A stretch of DNA of 64,000 nucleotides from Amoebophrya sp. A120 (lineage: Eukaryota > Sar > Dinophyceae > Syndiniales > Amoebophryaceae), in assembly GCA_905178155.1 (NCBI GenBank), contig CAJINV010000012.1, forward strand, positions 864,004 to 928,003, read 5' to 3'. Within the stretch, counting starts at the first letter, position 1. The number at the start of each line of letters is the position of its first letter. Below are positions 12,501-21,100 of the stretch, piece by piece. The notes under the pieces are model-generated. The model did not search any database. It had not been told where the DNA came from and saw nothing but the letters and a program-made list of their open reading frames with translations. The position numbers and the translations under genes were made by a program.

Positions 12501-15500
12501 CACGGCTACCAACCTCGCGTTATTCCAGAATTTCGGAAGGCCGAAATTGATCAGAGCAATGTTGTCCACGTCCGGTTTCTTGCTCGGCGTTGTCACCGGG
12601 ATCGTGAAGTGGTTCGTGCCGAGAAAGCAGTTCAGACTGTCGGAGGCACAGGAGAGAAAATCGTTGACCACGTTATAACTTGCTCAAGCGTTACAATCTC
12701 AAGCGTTCCAATAGAATACGGAAATCTGTGATGCAAGAAGTGCGTGAGCTACCCTACGTACTCTCACAGGATTGCGCATGACATGTTCTTTCGGAGCCCC
12801 AAACCGTCCTAGAGTCTGCCGAAATTTGTATTGCAGAAAGTGGAACAGGAACGCTTTGCGATTTTGTCATGCTCAGCATGCAAGACACAATCCGGATTCT
12901 AACGTAACGCTTGAGATTGTAACGTTTGAGCGGGTTTTACACATTCTGCAAACCGAGGAAACCCGATCGCGCGTACGTGCCGTATGGCGTTCTCAAATGT
13001 TACATTCGCGCCTGTAGTTGCATGAATTTGTAATGCAAGAACGGCAAAAATGAATGGGGGAAGCTTGCGCCTTTTGCATTACAGATTTGGCACAGATTTA
13101 CATGCTGTTTAGCCCCTTCGGGGATTTGTCATGCGAAGCAGCTCAATGGTGGCGATCTTGGTGGCAAATTTGCATGACAAATCATTATCATGCAACAGTT
13201 GAGAATGTAACACTTGAGAACCCCATATCCCGAGGTAAAATTCCGACGCCCGCGGCGCGACTTTGTACTGTGGCGTGTAACCGAAATCCCGACCGTTGAT
13301 GTCTTATGCATTGCAAAAGTATCGCACTCGTACTAATCGCAGTCATGCAAGACAAATTTATTTTTCAAGCTAAATCAGCATGATAAATTTTATTTCTCAT
13401 GCTGAGCTAATTTGTACTATTGCAATACTACGAGCACGATGCTTTTGCAATTGATATGTCCGACTCGTTGGTTCGGATGTCGAATTGCAGCTGGGATTGG
13501 AGCCGTGCCTGCGCCAGGTTGATCGGCGCCGTACCGTCCCCGTCTTCCCCGTCGATGAAGGAAACAGCAGCGCAGAGCATCTCGGAAACCTGTTTGGAGA
13601 CTTGGGTGCCGGAGGAGGCATCTAAGACTGTGATGACCTGGGAGTATATGAGAGTGCGCAACTTCCCCTGCCCCTCATTTGTATTGCATGATCAGCAATA
13701 CAAACACTAGCACACGTGGTGGAGCCCGTGGCTGTGCATGAGAAATTCACCTACCTATTGTAGTACTGTTTGGGCTTCCGGAAAAATCTGTCATGCAAAC
13801 AGTGCCACAGGGAAGCCCTTGGATTTGGGGTTTTGCATCACAAATGAGGGAGGAGGAGGAGTTGCGCACTCTCATAGGGTACTCGGAATGGTTGATCAAA
13901 TCCTTCATGGCGTCTTCGTCCCGAAAGACCCGCACGTACGGCTTCAGCAACGGTAAAGCCGTCCCCATCCGGAGCCACAGAGACGTGCGACTGCAGGGGA
14001 AAACGGTCCCGTCCGAGGTGGTCTGCGTGTCGCACTCGAAACAACTGGTCTCCACCGCGACTTCCCCCTTCGCGCCACCGCGACTGTTCACCGCCTCGCG
14101 ACAGGACCCTTCTCCGTCTCGGTCGGTCGACTGCGAAAACCAGCCGCAGTCCGGCCGCAACTTCGCGCAGTCGCAGGCGGAATTCGCGCTGTCGCAGTTG
14201 ATCGCAAGACGCCGGAGCTGGTTGCTGGATTTCCGTACGGGTTTGTTGTTTTTCAGAAACCGCTCGGCGAAGAAAAGTTTTTCAAACGTCGCGGGGGAAA
14301 AGGGGTTCGCCTGCCGCAGCTGACGATGGACCCGTTCGGAGCGGGACAGGTCGGGTCGGAAGGAAGAGGAGGGAGAAGGTGATGTTGTTGTAACAGCCTT
14401 ATTTATGCCTGGTGTAGTACTCCGGATGTCTCTATCCTCTTGTGCGCCGTGGTGGTAGACAAGATTGTTCTGACTCGTCTTTTGTTGCACACTTGTCGTT
14501 CTCATCTCCTCGTGCTGCAGCCACCGCTTCTGGTACACGTCCCTCACGTGATCTAATAGTTGCAATCCGGTCTGGAAGGACGGTTTTTGCCTGCGTTTGT
14601 TGTCCTTTGCAGCTCGCCTCGCAGCTGTCGCGAATAAACTAGACGCAGTGCTGCCACTTGATTTCGGCGACATCTGCAAGGTGCCGGAGGGTCCAAACGC
14701 TCCTTCGTCAGTATGATCTTCCAGATCCTCGTGGTCCACTGCAATGTCCAAGCCACTGCTTGATGTTTGTTCACGACCGCCGCTATTGGATGAAATACTG
14801 CTGCTCGACATCGCACTGCTGTCGTCGAACATCATCCTTCCAGCGGAAAAATCTCCTACACTCTCTTCTTCGCCCTGCGCTAACCTTCTCCCACTGTTCA
14901 TGGCCGCGACCCGGACCGCGTTCTGCACCACAATCGCGTTCAGCTGGGCTGCAAAGGACTCCGCGACCGAGGCCGGGGGCACTGGCGCGACGTAGTTTGC
15001 GTCCGTAAAGTCCAAGGCGCTGTTCGCGTGCGTCCAGTAGGACACTTGGGTTTTGTTTTTCATGGTCACCCCGTTCGACACGTAGTCCGGTCCGATGGTA
15101 ACATTCGCCGTGTTCGGCAGGACTGTTCTTCCCGGCAAGCTCGCGCCGTCCTGACAGAGGTTCAAACACGCCACGGGGTCGTTCTCCAGGCAGAAGCTGC
15201 TGGCCGTGGTGGGCGCGACCGCGCCGACGACCGCGGTGATGCCCGTTGGGAAGGCACTTGGTAAGCCGAAATTCGCGGTTAAATTCGCGAAAATCGTGTT
15301 GAAGCAGGAATCTTGCATCAAGTTGTACAGCGCGATGGTTAAATACATTTTGTCATCATACCGCTTGTACAAGTAGTTCGCAAACCGCCCCCCGAGCGTC
15401 ATCGCGTCGTCCTGCACACCGGGGGACACGCCGAACGTCTGCACTCTTGGTGCCCACGCCGGTTGCTGCCGGGACTGCAGAATCATCTCCCGCCAGAAGG

Positions 15501-17228
15501 TATCAAATGTAAAAGTGCCTGGGTCTGGCAGATTGCCAGGGTTGTCATGCACATTCTGCATGACTCCTGATGTCTGTGATGCATGCCCTAGCATCACAGA
15601 TTTTGTGAGGGCTTCCTGATGCCTATACCGCATGACAAATGCTCTTTCCGTGTAGCGAAACTTGGACTCTCTTTCCTGCTCATGCAATACAGATTTTTTT
15701 AGAATCCAAAATCAGCATGACAATTTGGATTCTTCCAGACCCAGACATTTTTACAGTTGATAGAAGGGCACGATGTCCGACATGGCGTCAATAAAACAGT
15801 CTATGCATTGCAAAAGTATCGTACTAGTATAAATTGCATATACAAATTTTTGCAAGAAGGAAAGTGGAATTTGTAATGCTGTTTTGCCTTAGGCAAAACA
15901 TTTGTCATGCATATTTGCAATTAGTACGAGTACGATACTTTTGCACAGGATACAGTCGAACTTTGTGTCGTAGTTTTCCGGCAGCGGGTATGCAATACAA
16001 ATTTCCCGTCAGATGTACAAGATGCATCACAAATTGCGCCAATTTGAAGTGTAACACTTCTTGTCATGCTAAACTAGTATCCCAGTCAAGTTTCGTCATG
16101 CAGGCACCGCATCTGTACGTCGTGTATGGGAAATAGAAATTTACTGTGGATAGCGGGACCTGCTGTTCGTCGCGCCAGCTCGCGATATCAAATGTAAAAA
16201 TGTCTGGGTCTGGAAGAACGCAGCTTGTGATGCTGCATTTGGATTCCAGAAGAATCTGTATTGCATGAGTACCAAAAGGAGTGCAATTTTTGCTACTCCG
16301 AGAGGGCATTTGTCATGCGGAATAGGCATCAAGAAGCTCTCAAAAAATCTGTGATGCTAGGGCATGCATTACAGACATCAGGGCTCATGCAAAACGTGCA
16401 TGACAAGTGTCAGAATCTTCTAGACCCAGACATTTTTACAGTTGATACGCGAAAGACTCCACGTATTCGCTGCTACCCAGCTCCTATCCTGAGAAAAAAC
16501 TTTCTCAGTCCCAAACCTTTGCAGATGACTCAGCAACACAAATTTGCTTAGCATGACACGGAAAACCTGTGATGCGTCAGACTCAGACACAAGAAATGAA
16601 CACACATAGAGATAAAGGCGACTTTCTTGCACGTCGAGCATGACAAAAAACTGTCTCAAGGAAATTGCGCATCACAAGTTGAGACTGAGACCGTTTTTTC
16701 TCACGATAACTCTCCGCACTGAGCCGGGAACGGGTCGAACGCGTAGTTTTGTTGGATTTGCTATGCAATACAAATTTTCCGTACATGTACAAGATGCATC
16801 ACAAATTTCACCAGTGTGAAGCGTAAAACTTGTCATGCTAGAGTAGAATCGAAGCCAATTTTTGTCATGCAGAGACCGCATGTTTACGTGTACCGGAAAT
16901 TTACTGTGGATATTTGCCGGGTTTTCACGTTCACGGTCTGGTACGGTTGTTCGAAGATCCGCTCATCGATGAAAAGAATGAAGAAGGTCGAGAAAAATAG
17001 CATGAAAGCCGGGCAGATCAACGCTCCCGTGATGGTGCAACAGGAACGCGAGGAGAGGAGGAAGTCCTTGATAAGCAAAGTCTTGATTTGGTCCAGGTAG
17101 AGAGAAAAATTGGAGGTTTTAGAGTTGTTGTAGTCAGGTTGTAGGGGTTGCTGCTGGGGGGCGGGCAGCGACTGCTGCTGCTGCGACATTGCAGCCGCGG
17201 GCGGCGCCGGGGGCTCTGTTGAAGCCAT
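551..17228 (-). CDS. ABCA-subfamily full-size ABC transporter, split by about 33 introner elements and two GT-AG introns
   Basis: Probably a lipid-type ABC exporter with two membrane halves and two nucleotide-binding domains (NBDs). The start ATG is at 17228, with a Pro/Gln-rich cytosolic tail followed by a first hydrophobic helix. A long non-membrane loop is encoded at about 13.9-15.8 kb and more helices at 11.3-12.7 kb. NBD1 lies at 9.7-11.1 kb: Walker [10 protein letters not shown], signature LSGGMQRKL, Walker [12 protein letters not shown]-loop TTHYMDEA. The second half has the family's EKE motif ([14 protein letters not shown], about 6.5 kb). NBD2 lies at 2.1-4.0 kb: [38 protein letters not shown]. 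The C-terminus is Gln/Ser-rich. All key ATPase residues seen are intact, so it looks functional once spliced. Substrate is unknown. Exons are the gaps between the elements listed below. Confidence 0.9.
1089..1261 (-). other. Canonical GT-AG intron in the ABCA gene
   Basis: On the minus strand the exon ends CACTG, followed by GTATAC, and the intron ends AATCAG before GTTAACCC. Removal joins the frame as KVILHW then LTQSVYRL. No TIR or target duplication was seen. This shows that ordinary spliceosomal introns coexist with the element-type ones in the same gene. Confidence 0.85.
1334..1586. mobile_element. Introner element, family A
   Basis: Left end TATCAACTG, right end TTTGATA, with the TCTGGGTCTGG inverted pair inside. 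TSD tgtcc. Excision with one tgtcc joins SSKPQD to KIRNDELL of ABCA in frame. Confidence 0.95.
1886..2042. mobile_element. Introner element, family B
   Basis: Ends TATGCAATACAAATTTCCCG and GGAAATTTACTGTGGATA. TSD tcgat. Lies just C-terminal of the NBD2 H-loop region of ABCA. Confidence 0.93.
2315..2537. mobile_element. Introner element, family F
   Basis: Starts TATGAGAGTGCACAACTCCC; the right arm is the inverted gggagttgtgagctgtcata. TSD imperfect (ttttg and gtttg). Sits just before the NBD2 signature LSGGNKRKL. Confidence 0.88.
2598..2866. mobile_element. Introner element, family A
   Basis: TATCAAATG start, TCTGGGTCTGG inverted pair, end TTTTGCAATCCATA. TSD ctgga. Interrupts NBD2 between the Q-loop region and the signature. 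Confidence 0.94.
2918..3137. mobile_element. Introner element, family E
   Basis: Long TIR: TATCCCAGAAAAAAAGTGTT against aacactttgttctcgcgata. TSD agttg and aggtg (4 of 5). Interrupts NBD2 after the TVIEHLIAR residues. Confidence 0.88.
3301..3548. mobile_element. Introner element, family D, inside NBD2 Walker A
   Basis: TIR TATGGCCTTCTCAACTCTTA against the inverted GTAACGTTTGAGAACGCCATA tract. TSD imperfect. Inserted directly after GKTTTFR of Walker A. Excision of element plus 5 nt gives TTTFRMLCGI, as expected for this fold. Confidence 0.9.
4135..4295. mobile_element. Introner element, family C (reverse orientation)
   Basis: Starts TATCCTGTGCAAAAGTATCG and ends TTTTGCAGTTCATA, opposite to the copy at 11117-11276. 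TSD agaac. Interrupts the second transmembrane half of ABCA. Confidence 0.95.
4409..4624. mobile_element. Introner element, family E
   Basis: Starts TATCCAAGAAAAAAAGTGTT; the inverted right arm ends TTTTCTTGCGATA. TSD acggg. Within the membrane half of ABCA. Confidence 0.94.
4790..5068. mobile_element. Introner element, family K
   Basis: Only copy of this TIR in the window: AAAAACGTCCCCACCCCATA on the left, TATGGGGTGGGGACGTTTTT then ACTCAGGATA on the right. TSD aaaca. Confidence 0.92.
5116..5267. mobile_element. Introner element, family C
   Basis: TATGAACTGCAAAAGCATCG against GATGCTTTTGCATTTCATA. TSD cggcg and cgacg. In the second membrane half of ABCA. Confidence 0.9.
5737..5862. repeat. 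13-bp minisatellite GCGCGAGAGGGTG
   Basis: About ten imperfect tandem copies of a gcgcgagagggtg unit, some shortened to 11-12 bp. Lies inside the nested insertion of the enlarged family C element. The long open frames it produces in several phases are repeat artefacts. Confidence 0.9.
6030..6345. repeat. Pyrimidine-rich GACCTCT repeat tract, partly inverted relative to 5737-5862
   Basis: Repeated gacctct, ccacctctc and cgcgccacctct words. On this strand they are the reverse complement of the GAGAGGTGGCGCG-type words upstream, so the two tracts could pair into a large imperfect stem. Confidence 0.75.
6573..6826. mobile_element. Introner element, family A
   Basis: TATCAAGTGTAAAAATGTCT start, end CTTACATTTGATA. 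TSD gacaa. Just N-terminal of the EKE motif of ABCA. Confidence 0.94.
6913..7161. mobile_element. Introner element, family A
   Basis: TATCAAATGCAAATTATGTC start, end TTTTGCAATTCATA. TSD tgtgg. In a membrane-half exon of ABCA. Confidence 0.94.
7370..7594. mobile_element. Introner element, diverged family A
   Basis: TATGCATTGCAACTATGTCC start and ATTTGCAATGGATA end; the inner TIR is altered to ccgggtctg and cagacccgccaga. TSD gccag and gccaa. Confidence 0.87.
7655..7906. mobile_element. Introner element, family A
   Basis: TATCAAATGCAAATATGTCT start, end TTACATTTGATA. TSD ctgcg. Interior closely matches the copy at 1334-1586. Confidence 0.95.
8352..8658. mobile_element. Introner element, family H
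   Basis: TATGGGTGTGTCAGGATCG then AAATCGTCAAAGTTGAAAT; right arm ATTTCAACTTTGTCAATTTC. Flanks gccga and gcctc are a weak duplication. Interrupts ABCA after the helix that opens its second half. Confidence 0.82.
9140..9395. mobile_element. Introner element, family A, with a 17-bp flanking duplication
   Basis: Right end is the usual TTTGATA. The left TIR is replaced by exon-like sequence, so gtcgtcatcaacttgca is present on both sides. Removal still gives [12 protein letters not shown] in frame. Confidence 0.82.
9484..9727. mobile_element. Introner element, family D
   Basis: TATGGGATTCTCAAGCGTTA start; right arm ends TTTGAGAACGCCATA. TSD cggct. Just after NBD1 of ABCA. Confidence 0.94.
9949..10168 (-). 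other. Canonical GT-AG intron in ABCA NBD1
   Basis: Minus strand: exon ends AGCAGCG, intron begins GTATTTTTG and ends TTTATCAG, next exon GCATGGAC. Removal rebuilds the Walker B and D-loop stretch DEPSSGMDTS. No TIR or target duplication. Confidence 0.9.
11117..11276. mobile_element. Introner element, family C
   Basis: TATGGACTGCAAAAGTATCG start; GATACTTTTGCACAGGATA end. TSD agtcc. Between the last helix of the first membrane half and NBD1. Confidence 0.95.
11370..11630. mobile_element. Introner element, family A
   Basis: TATCCATTGCAAATATCTCT start, end TTTGCATTTGATA. TSD atccg. Confidence 0.94.
11949..12061. mobile_element. Introner element, family C, shortest full copy (113 bp)
   Basis: TATGAACTGCAAAAGCATCG start, ACTTTTGCACGGGATA end. 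TSD tgatt. Interior reduced to little more than the two arms and one GCATTACAAA core. Confidence 0.95.
12113..12266. mobile_element. Introner element, family C
   Basis: TACGCAATGCAAAAGCATCG start, GTTTTTGCATTTCCTA end (terminal TAT and ATA slightly altered). TSD tcttc. Confidence 0.92.
12326..12479. mobile_element. Introner element, family B
   Basis: TATGCAATGTAAATTTCCCG start, GGAAATTTACTGTGGATA end. TSD catgt. Confidence 0.94.
12674..12939. mobile_element. Introner element, family M
   Basis: TATAACTTGCTCAAGCGTTA start; right arm gattgtaacgtttgagcggg then TTTTA. Flanks cacgt and cacat. Same family as 57861-58112. Confidence 0.85.
12983..13227. mobile_element. Introner element, family D
   Basis: TATGGCGTTCTCAAATGTTA start, CACTTGAGAACCCCATA end. 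Flanks tgccg and tcccg (4 of 5). Confidence 0.9.
13305..13456. mobile_element. Introner element, family C
   Basis: TATGCATTGCAAAAGTATCG start, GATGCTTTTGCAATTGATA end. Flanks tgtct and tgtcc. Confidence 0.9.
13646..13876. mobile_element. Introner element, family F
   Basis: TATGAGAGTGCGCAACTTCC start; right arm gttgcgcactctcata. Flanks gagta and gggta. Confidence 0.9.
15501..15762. mobile_element. Introner element, family A
   Basis: TATCAAATG start, ACAGTTGATA end. TSD gaagg. Removal joins MSDIVPF to WREMILQ in the large ABCA loop. Confidence 0.96.
15802..15952. mobile_element. Introner element, family C
   Basis: TATGCATTGCAAAAGTATCG start, ACTTTTGCACAGGATA end. TSD cagtc. Confidence 0.95.
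15989..16152. mobile_element. Introner element, family B
   Basis: TATGCAATACAAATTTCCCG start, AAATTTACTGTGGATA end. TSD gcggg. Confidence 0.95.
16186..16447. mobile_element. Introner element, family A
   Basis: TATCAAATG start, ACAGTTGATA end. TSD cgcga. Interior nearly matches 56949-57210. Confidence 0.96.
16485..16708. mobile_element. Introner element, family E variant
   Basis: TATCCTGAGAAAAAACTTTC start, TTTTTTCTCACGATA end. The target duplication is weak (gctcc and actct). Confidence 0.8.
16762..16912. mobile_element. Introner element, family B
   Basis: TATGCAATACAAATTTTCCG start, AAATTTACTGTGGATA end. TSD tttgc. First intron-like interruption of ABCA, after VNVKT. Confidence 0.95.
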
Positions 17229-18195
17229 CTTACTTGATCTGGCGATGTCGGATAGTTTTTACTTTTAGAGTTTGTGAAGGTAACGAGGACAGACTACAAA
17301 CGTGTAAAGAACAATCTGCTCCGCTCACCGATAGGACAAAGATTTCGCAATGCGTAGTATTTCAAAGTAGGTTTCAGGTCGTACAGGAGTAGTTGTAAGA
17401 GTAAGGGAAACTGACACTGAATCAGGAGCACTTAAGGCAATCTAATAGATACTTCTCACCCAAAGAGCGCACCCCCCGTGCTCGCTCTGTAGCTGCTGTC
17501 GCCTCGCACAAAAAGTGGGAGTTGGTAAAGAGAAAGACTCAGAAGCAGCAACACTCAGACACAGACTCGTCACTCTCTCGTGAAATAATTGCTTCGCTCT
17601 ACAAGTTGTGCCCTCTGCTGAGAGTGGTGCTCCCTCGTCCAGGGCCTACTCGCCTTCCTTATCTTCATGAACACGACTTGGTGCGCTTCTCGTCATCCTT
17701 CACACAGACTAATAGTACTTGGGGAACTGCGTGCGTTTTAATGATGTGGCGCTTTATGAACACGTCCTGCGTTTGAACAAACTGAAAATAAATCATGTCA
17801 GCAGGAGAATGAAAATCATGATGGGGCAGGGAATTCGAAGAAGGGAGTGCATGATGGGGAAAAGGCAAAGTTTTGGTGTTGGTCTCATGAAGATCCAGCA
17901 ATGAAGAATAGCCGCTGGTCTTTTATCACGAGAGGACCTACTCGGGTAGAGAATTTGTCTGTGCAAAAACAAAAAATTGATTGAAATATGTGTGCGTACA
18001 ACAGGCTGGAATAAGAAATCAATCTCGATCTAGAACTAGCTTCAAGTAGTTCAGGGTAGAATAAAGGACTACTACAAGAAAACTCTAACGCACTGTAGCT
18101 GCTCTAAAGATGGAAAAGCGTTTTATCGTTTTCATCCCAAAAATCGCTTCAGAATAAATGAATCGTTCGACGAAAGCAACGAGCTGTCCTCCTTG
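17229..18195. other. Intergenic region between the ABCA start and the GH5 gene end
   Basis: Holds the 5' flank of ABCA and the 3' flank of the GH5 gene. No coding frame, element end or RNA gene was recognised. Confidence 0.5.
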
Positions 18196-21100
18196 CTAAG
18201 ATAAGTCAAGCGACTCCGGGTGGACACCTTGCTCGGCGGCGTTGTAATTTTTACTCTGCTCCGCTGCCGTCATCCCGGAAGTAGACGATGAAAACCCGCC
18301 TGTTAAAAACGCGGAAATTTTTGCCGTGAAGCTGCTTCGTTGTTCCTCCTCTTGTGGAGAAACGCCAGCGCCCGCTTCTTGTTCACCCTCGTTCGTCGCC
18401 TTGTTATTTCGCCCGCCCAGGTGGGTGGTGTCCGCCTCTACTTCTTTCTCACTGTCGTCCAGAACGACCGGCACTACAGAGGGGGCTCTTGCTGTCGCTG
18501 CACTCCGTCTACTCTGTTTCCGTTTCACCGAAGAAGCGGCGAACTCCTCAGGTGTCATCCATTGTTTTTTGCTGTTCTTTTTCTTTGTTCCATTATCGTC
18601 GCTATCTGTAGTAAATCCACCCCGCGCGGCCGCCTTCGTCCTCTTCTTCTTAGTACCTCGTTCGTCCGTCGTAGTACCAGCAACTGCCTCGTTGCTGTCC
18701 CCCGCGGCTCTCTTGCCCGAAGTAGAAGATTCTTCGTGGCAGCTGCAGAGGAACCAGCCTAAACAAGCGGAAACTACAAGAACGCCGATAACAATAGTTA
18801 AAACCACCCCTACCATGGCCCAGCAGGGGTGCAGATAGCCACTGAAACACGGGATCAGGTACTTCTTCGAGTCGTCAAAAGTGCTCGCGCTCGTCGTGAT
18901 GGTCGGCAGGACTGGTCGTGACACGGTTTTGTTTTCAAAAGTGATGTCGTGTTGTCGCTGCTGTTCATTTGAAGTGCCTGGTAAGTTTTCAACAGCACCA
19001 CGACCAGGTACATCTTCGTTTCCAACTCCTGCGCCGACTCCAGGGGCCGGTCCTGGTTCTTGTGTCTTCGCGTCATAATTTTTGCCGTCTGTAGTGGAGG
19101 CAGTACTAGTCAAGTCGTTGTCTTCTGTCGTTCCAGGAGAGTTTGTAGATGAAGATGGTGTCGACGTCGTGGTCTCATCAACTACAACTCCAGGAGATGA
19201 ACCGCTGTCAACTACTTCCACCAGCATGCTTCTCTCCAAAAATCTTGCAAACCCCGGCTCCATCCAGTCGTTATTCTTCGACGGCAGGTCCTCTTTCACA
19301 ACGCTATCAGGTAGCGGCATTCGCAACAGCGCTTTTTCAGGAGAAGTGCCCTTCTCTGTATGCGCCTGCTCCTTGATGATCCTGGCCAGAGACCAGCACC
19401 AAAAACTGCCGTCCCACAGCGGATCCCCACCCTCCTTCCAATAGGGGTTCGATTTCGATTCAGAGAGGCAGTACCGGGGCTGATAATTGGGAGCGGTGGA
19501 AGCAGCAGCTGTAGTACTTGTTTCGCTGCAGTCTTTATCAAGTGCAAAAGTGTCGGGGTCTGGAAGATTCCGAGATTTGTCATGAATATTTCTCATGACC
19601 CATGATGCCTGTAATGCATGACCTAGCATCACAGACTTTTAAAGGGCTTTCTGATGCGCCTTTCGCATGAGAAATGCCGTGTCCGCGTAGCACAAACTAG
19701 ACCCCTTTTGCTGGTCATGCAATACAAATTTTCCTAGAATCCAAAAACAGCATGACAAGTTGCAATCTTCCAGACCCAGACATTTTTGCAACCCATAGTC
19801 TTCGAAAACGTGGGTTTCGTCCCGGGCCATGCGGCCGTTCCAGTAGAAATGGGCGCGGAACTTGTTTTCTTCGTAGACTGTCATGTACTTATCCCAAAGA
19901 TCTCTGATCCAGTCGAGCTTCTTTTCCCTAGACCACCTATGCAAGAAAAAAACTGTGTATGTAAGTGTAAATTCGTGTTGCAGAAGATGCAACAGAATTA
20001 CAGCTGTCATGCCAGACAGCCATGAAGTCCTCTTTTCATGTGTGTTTTCCCTTACTCTTACAAACCATGCATGACAGGTTTTCTCTGTCATGTAGAGCAA
20101 ATTTGTGATGCTGTTCCTCAAAGAAAGTTACACTTACACAGTTTTTTTCCTGGATACCACCCCGCCTTTCCGCACTGCCAGGCAGTTTTTATCAAACGGA
20201 AAAATCCCCCTTCCCCATATCGAAATGGAAATCTGTGATGCAAGATTTGAGGTACCAAATCGACTTGTCATGCTAGAAGGCCAAGAGCCGCAGTCGTGGT
20301 CTCGTTTGCAGGCAATTTGTGATGCTGTTTCCCACTCTCAGCCGCCTCCTATCATGCTGAAGATGCAAGGCTCTCCCACGCCACCCAGCACTACAGTCCG
20401 CATCTTTTCCCGTGTAGCATGACAAAGCTGATTTGTGACAACAAATCTGCATCACAGATTTCCGTTTTGATATGGGGCGGGGGAATTTTTCCTCTCAATA
20501 GTTTTGATCCTGTCATCAACCGCCCAAGCGCCGGCGGTGCTCCACTCCCCGGAAATGCTGTTTCCGAGTTCCCAGGTTCTCGACAATTTGTCGGTGACGA
20601 AGTTTTCCGGATCTGGGATAACCATCCAATTGACATAATTGTGGAAGTCGAAAATGGCAGATCCGGATCCCGCCTCGGACAGATGTTGCCCATTGTCATT
20701 GTGCGAAAAATCTTCTTCAATCGCGGGGGCCCTCTGCGTCGGGAAGCCGTCGTGCCATTCTCGAAGCGGCTCTGCGAAGTTTCCATTTTTGTACAGGTAA
20801 TCCACGTTTTTCTTCCATGAACTGTCATGATCCTGCAGCACAAGCAACACCAGCTCGACGTCTGGGCTCAGATTCACCTCTGCCGCTTTTTTCCGGACCA
20901 TCGGGTAGTAGTGGTGTATCCACAGTAAATATTTTCCTGTACATGTAGATGTACAAATAATGGGGTTTCTGCATGAAAAATGTTTTGTTTCATAATTTCC
21001 ATTCAGCATGACATTGACAAGTGGCATGCTACAAGTTGGTGACATTATTTGTGATGCATTTCCGTTTCGTACATGTACAGAAAAGTTGTCAATTGCATAT

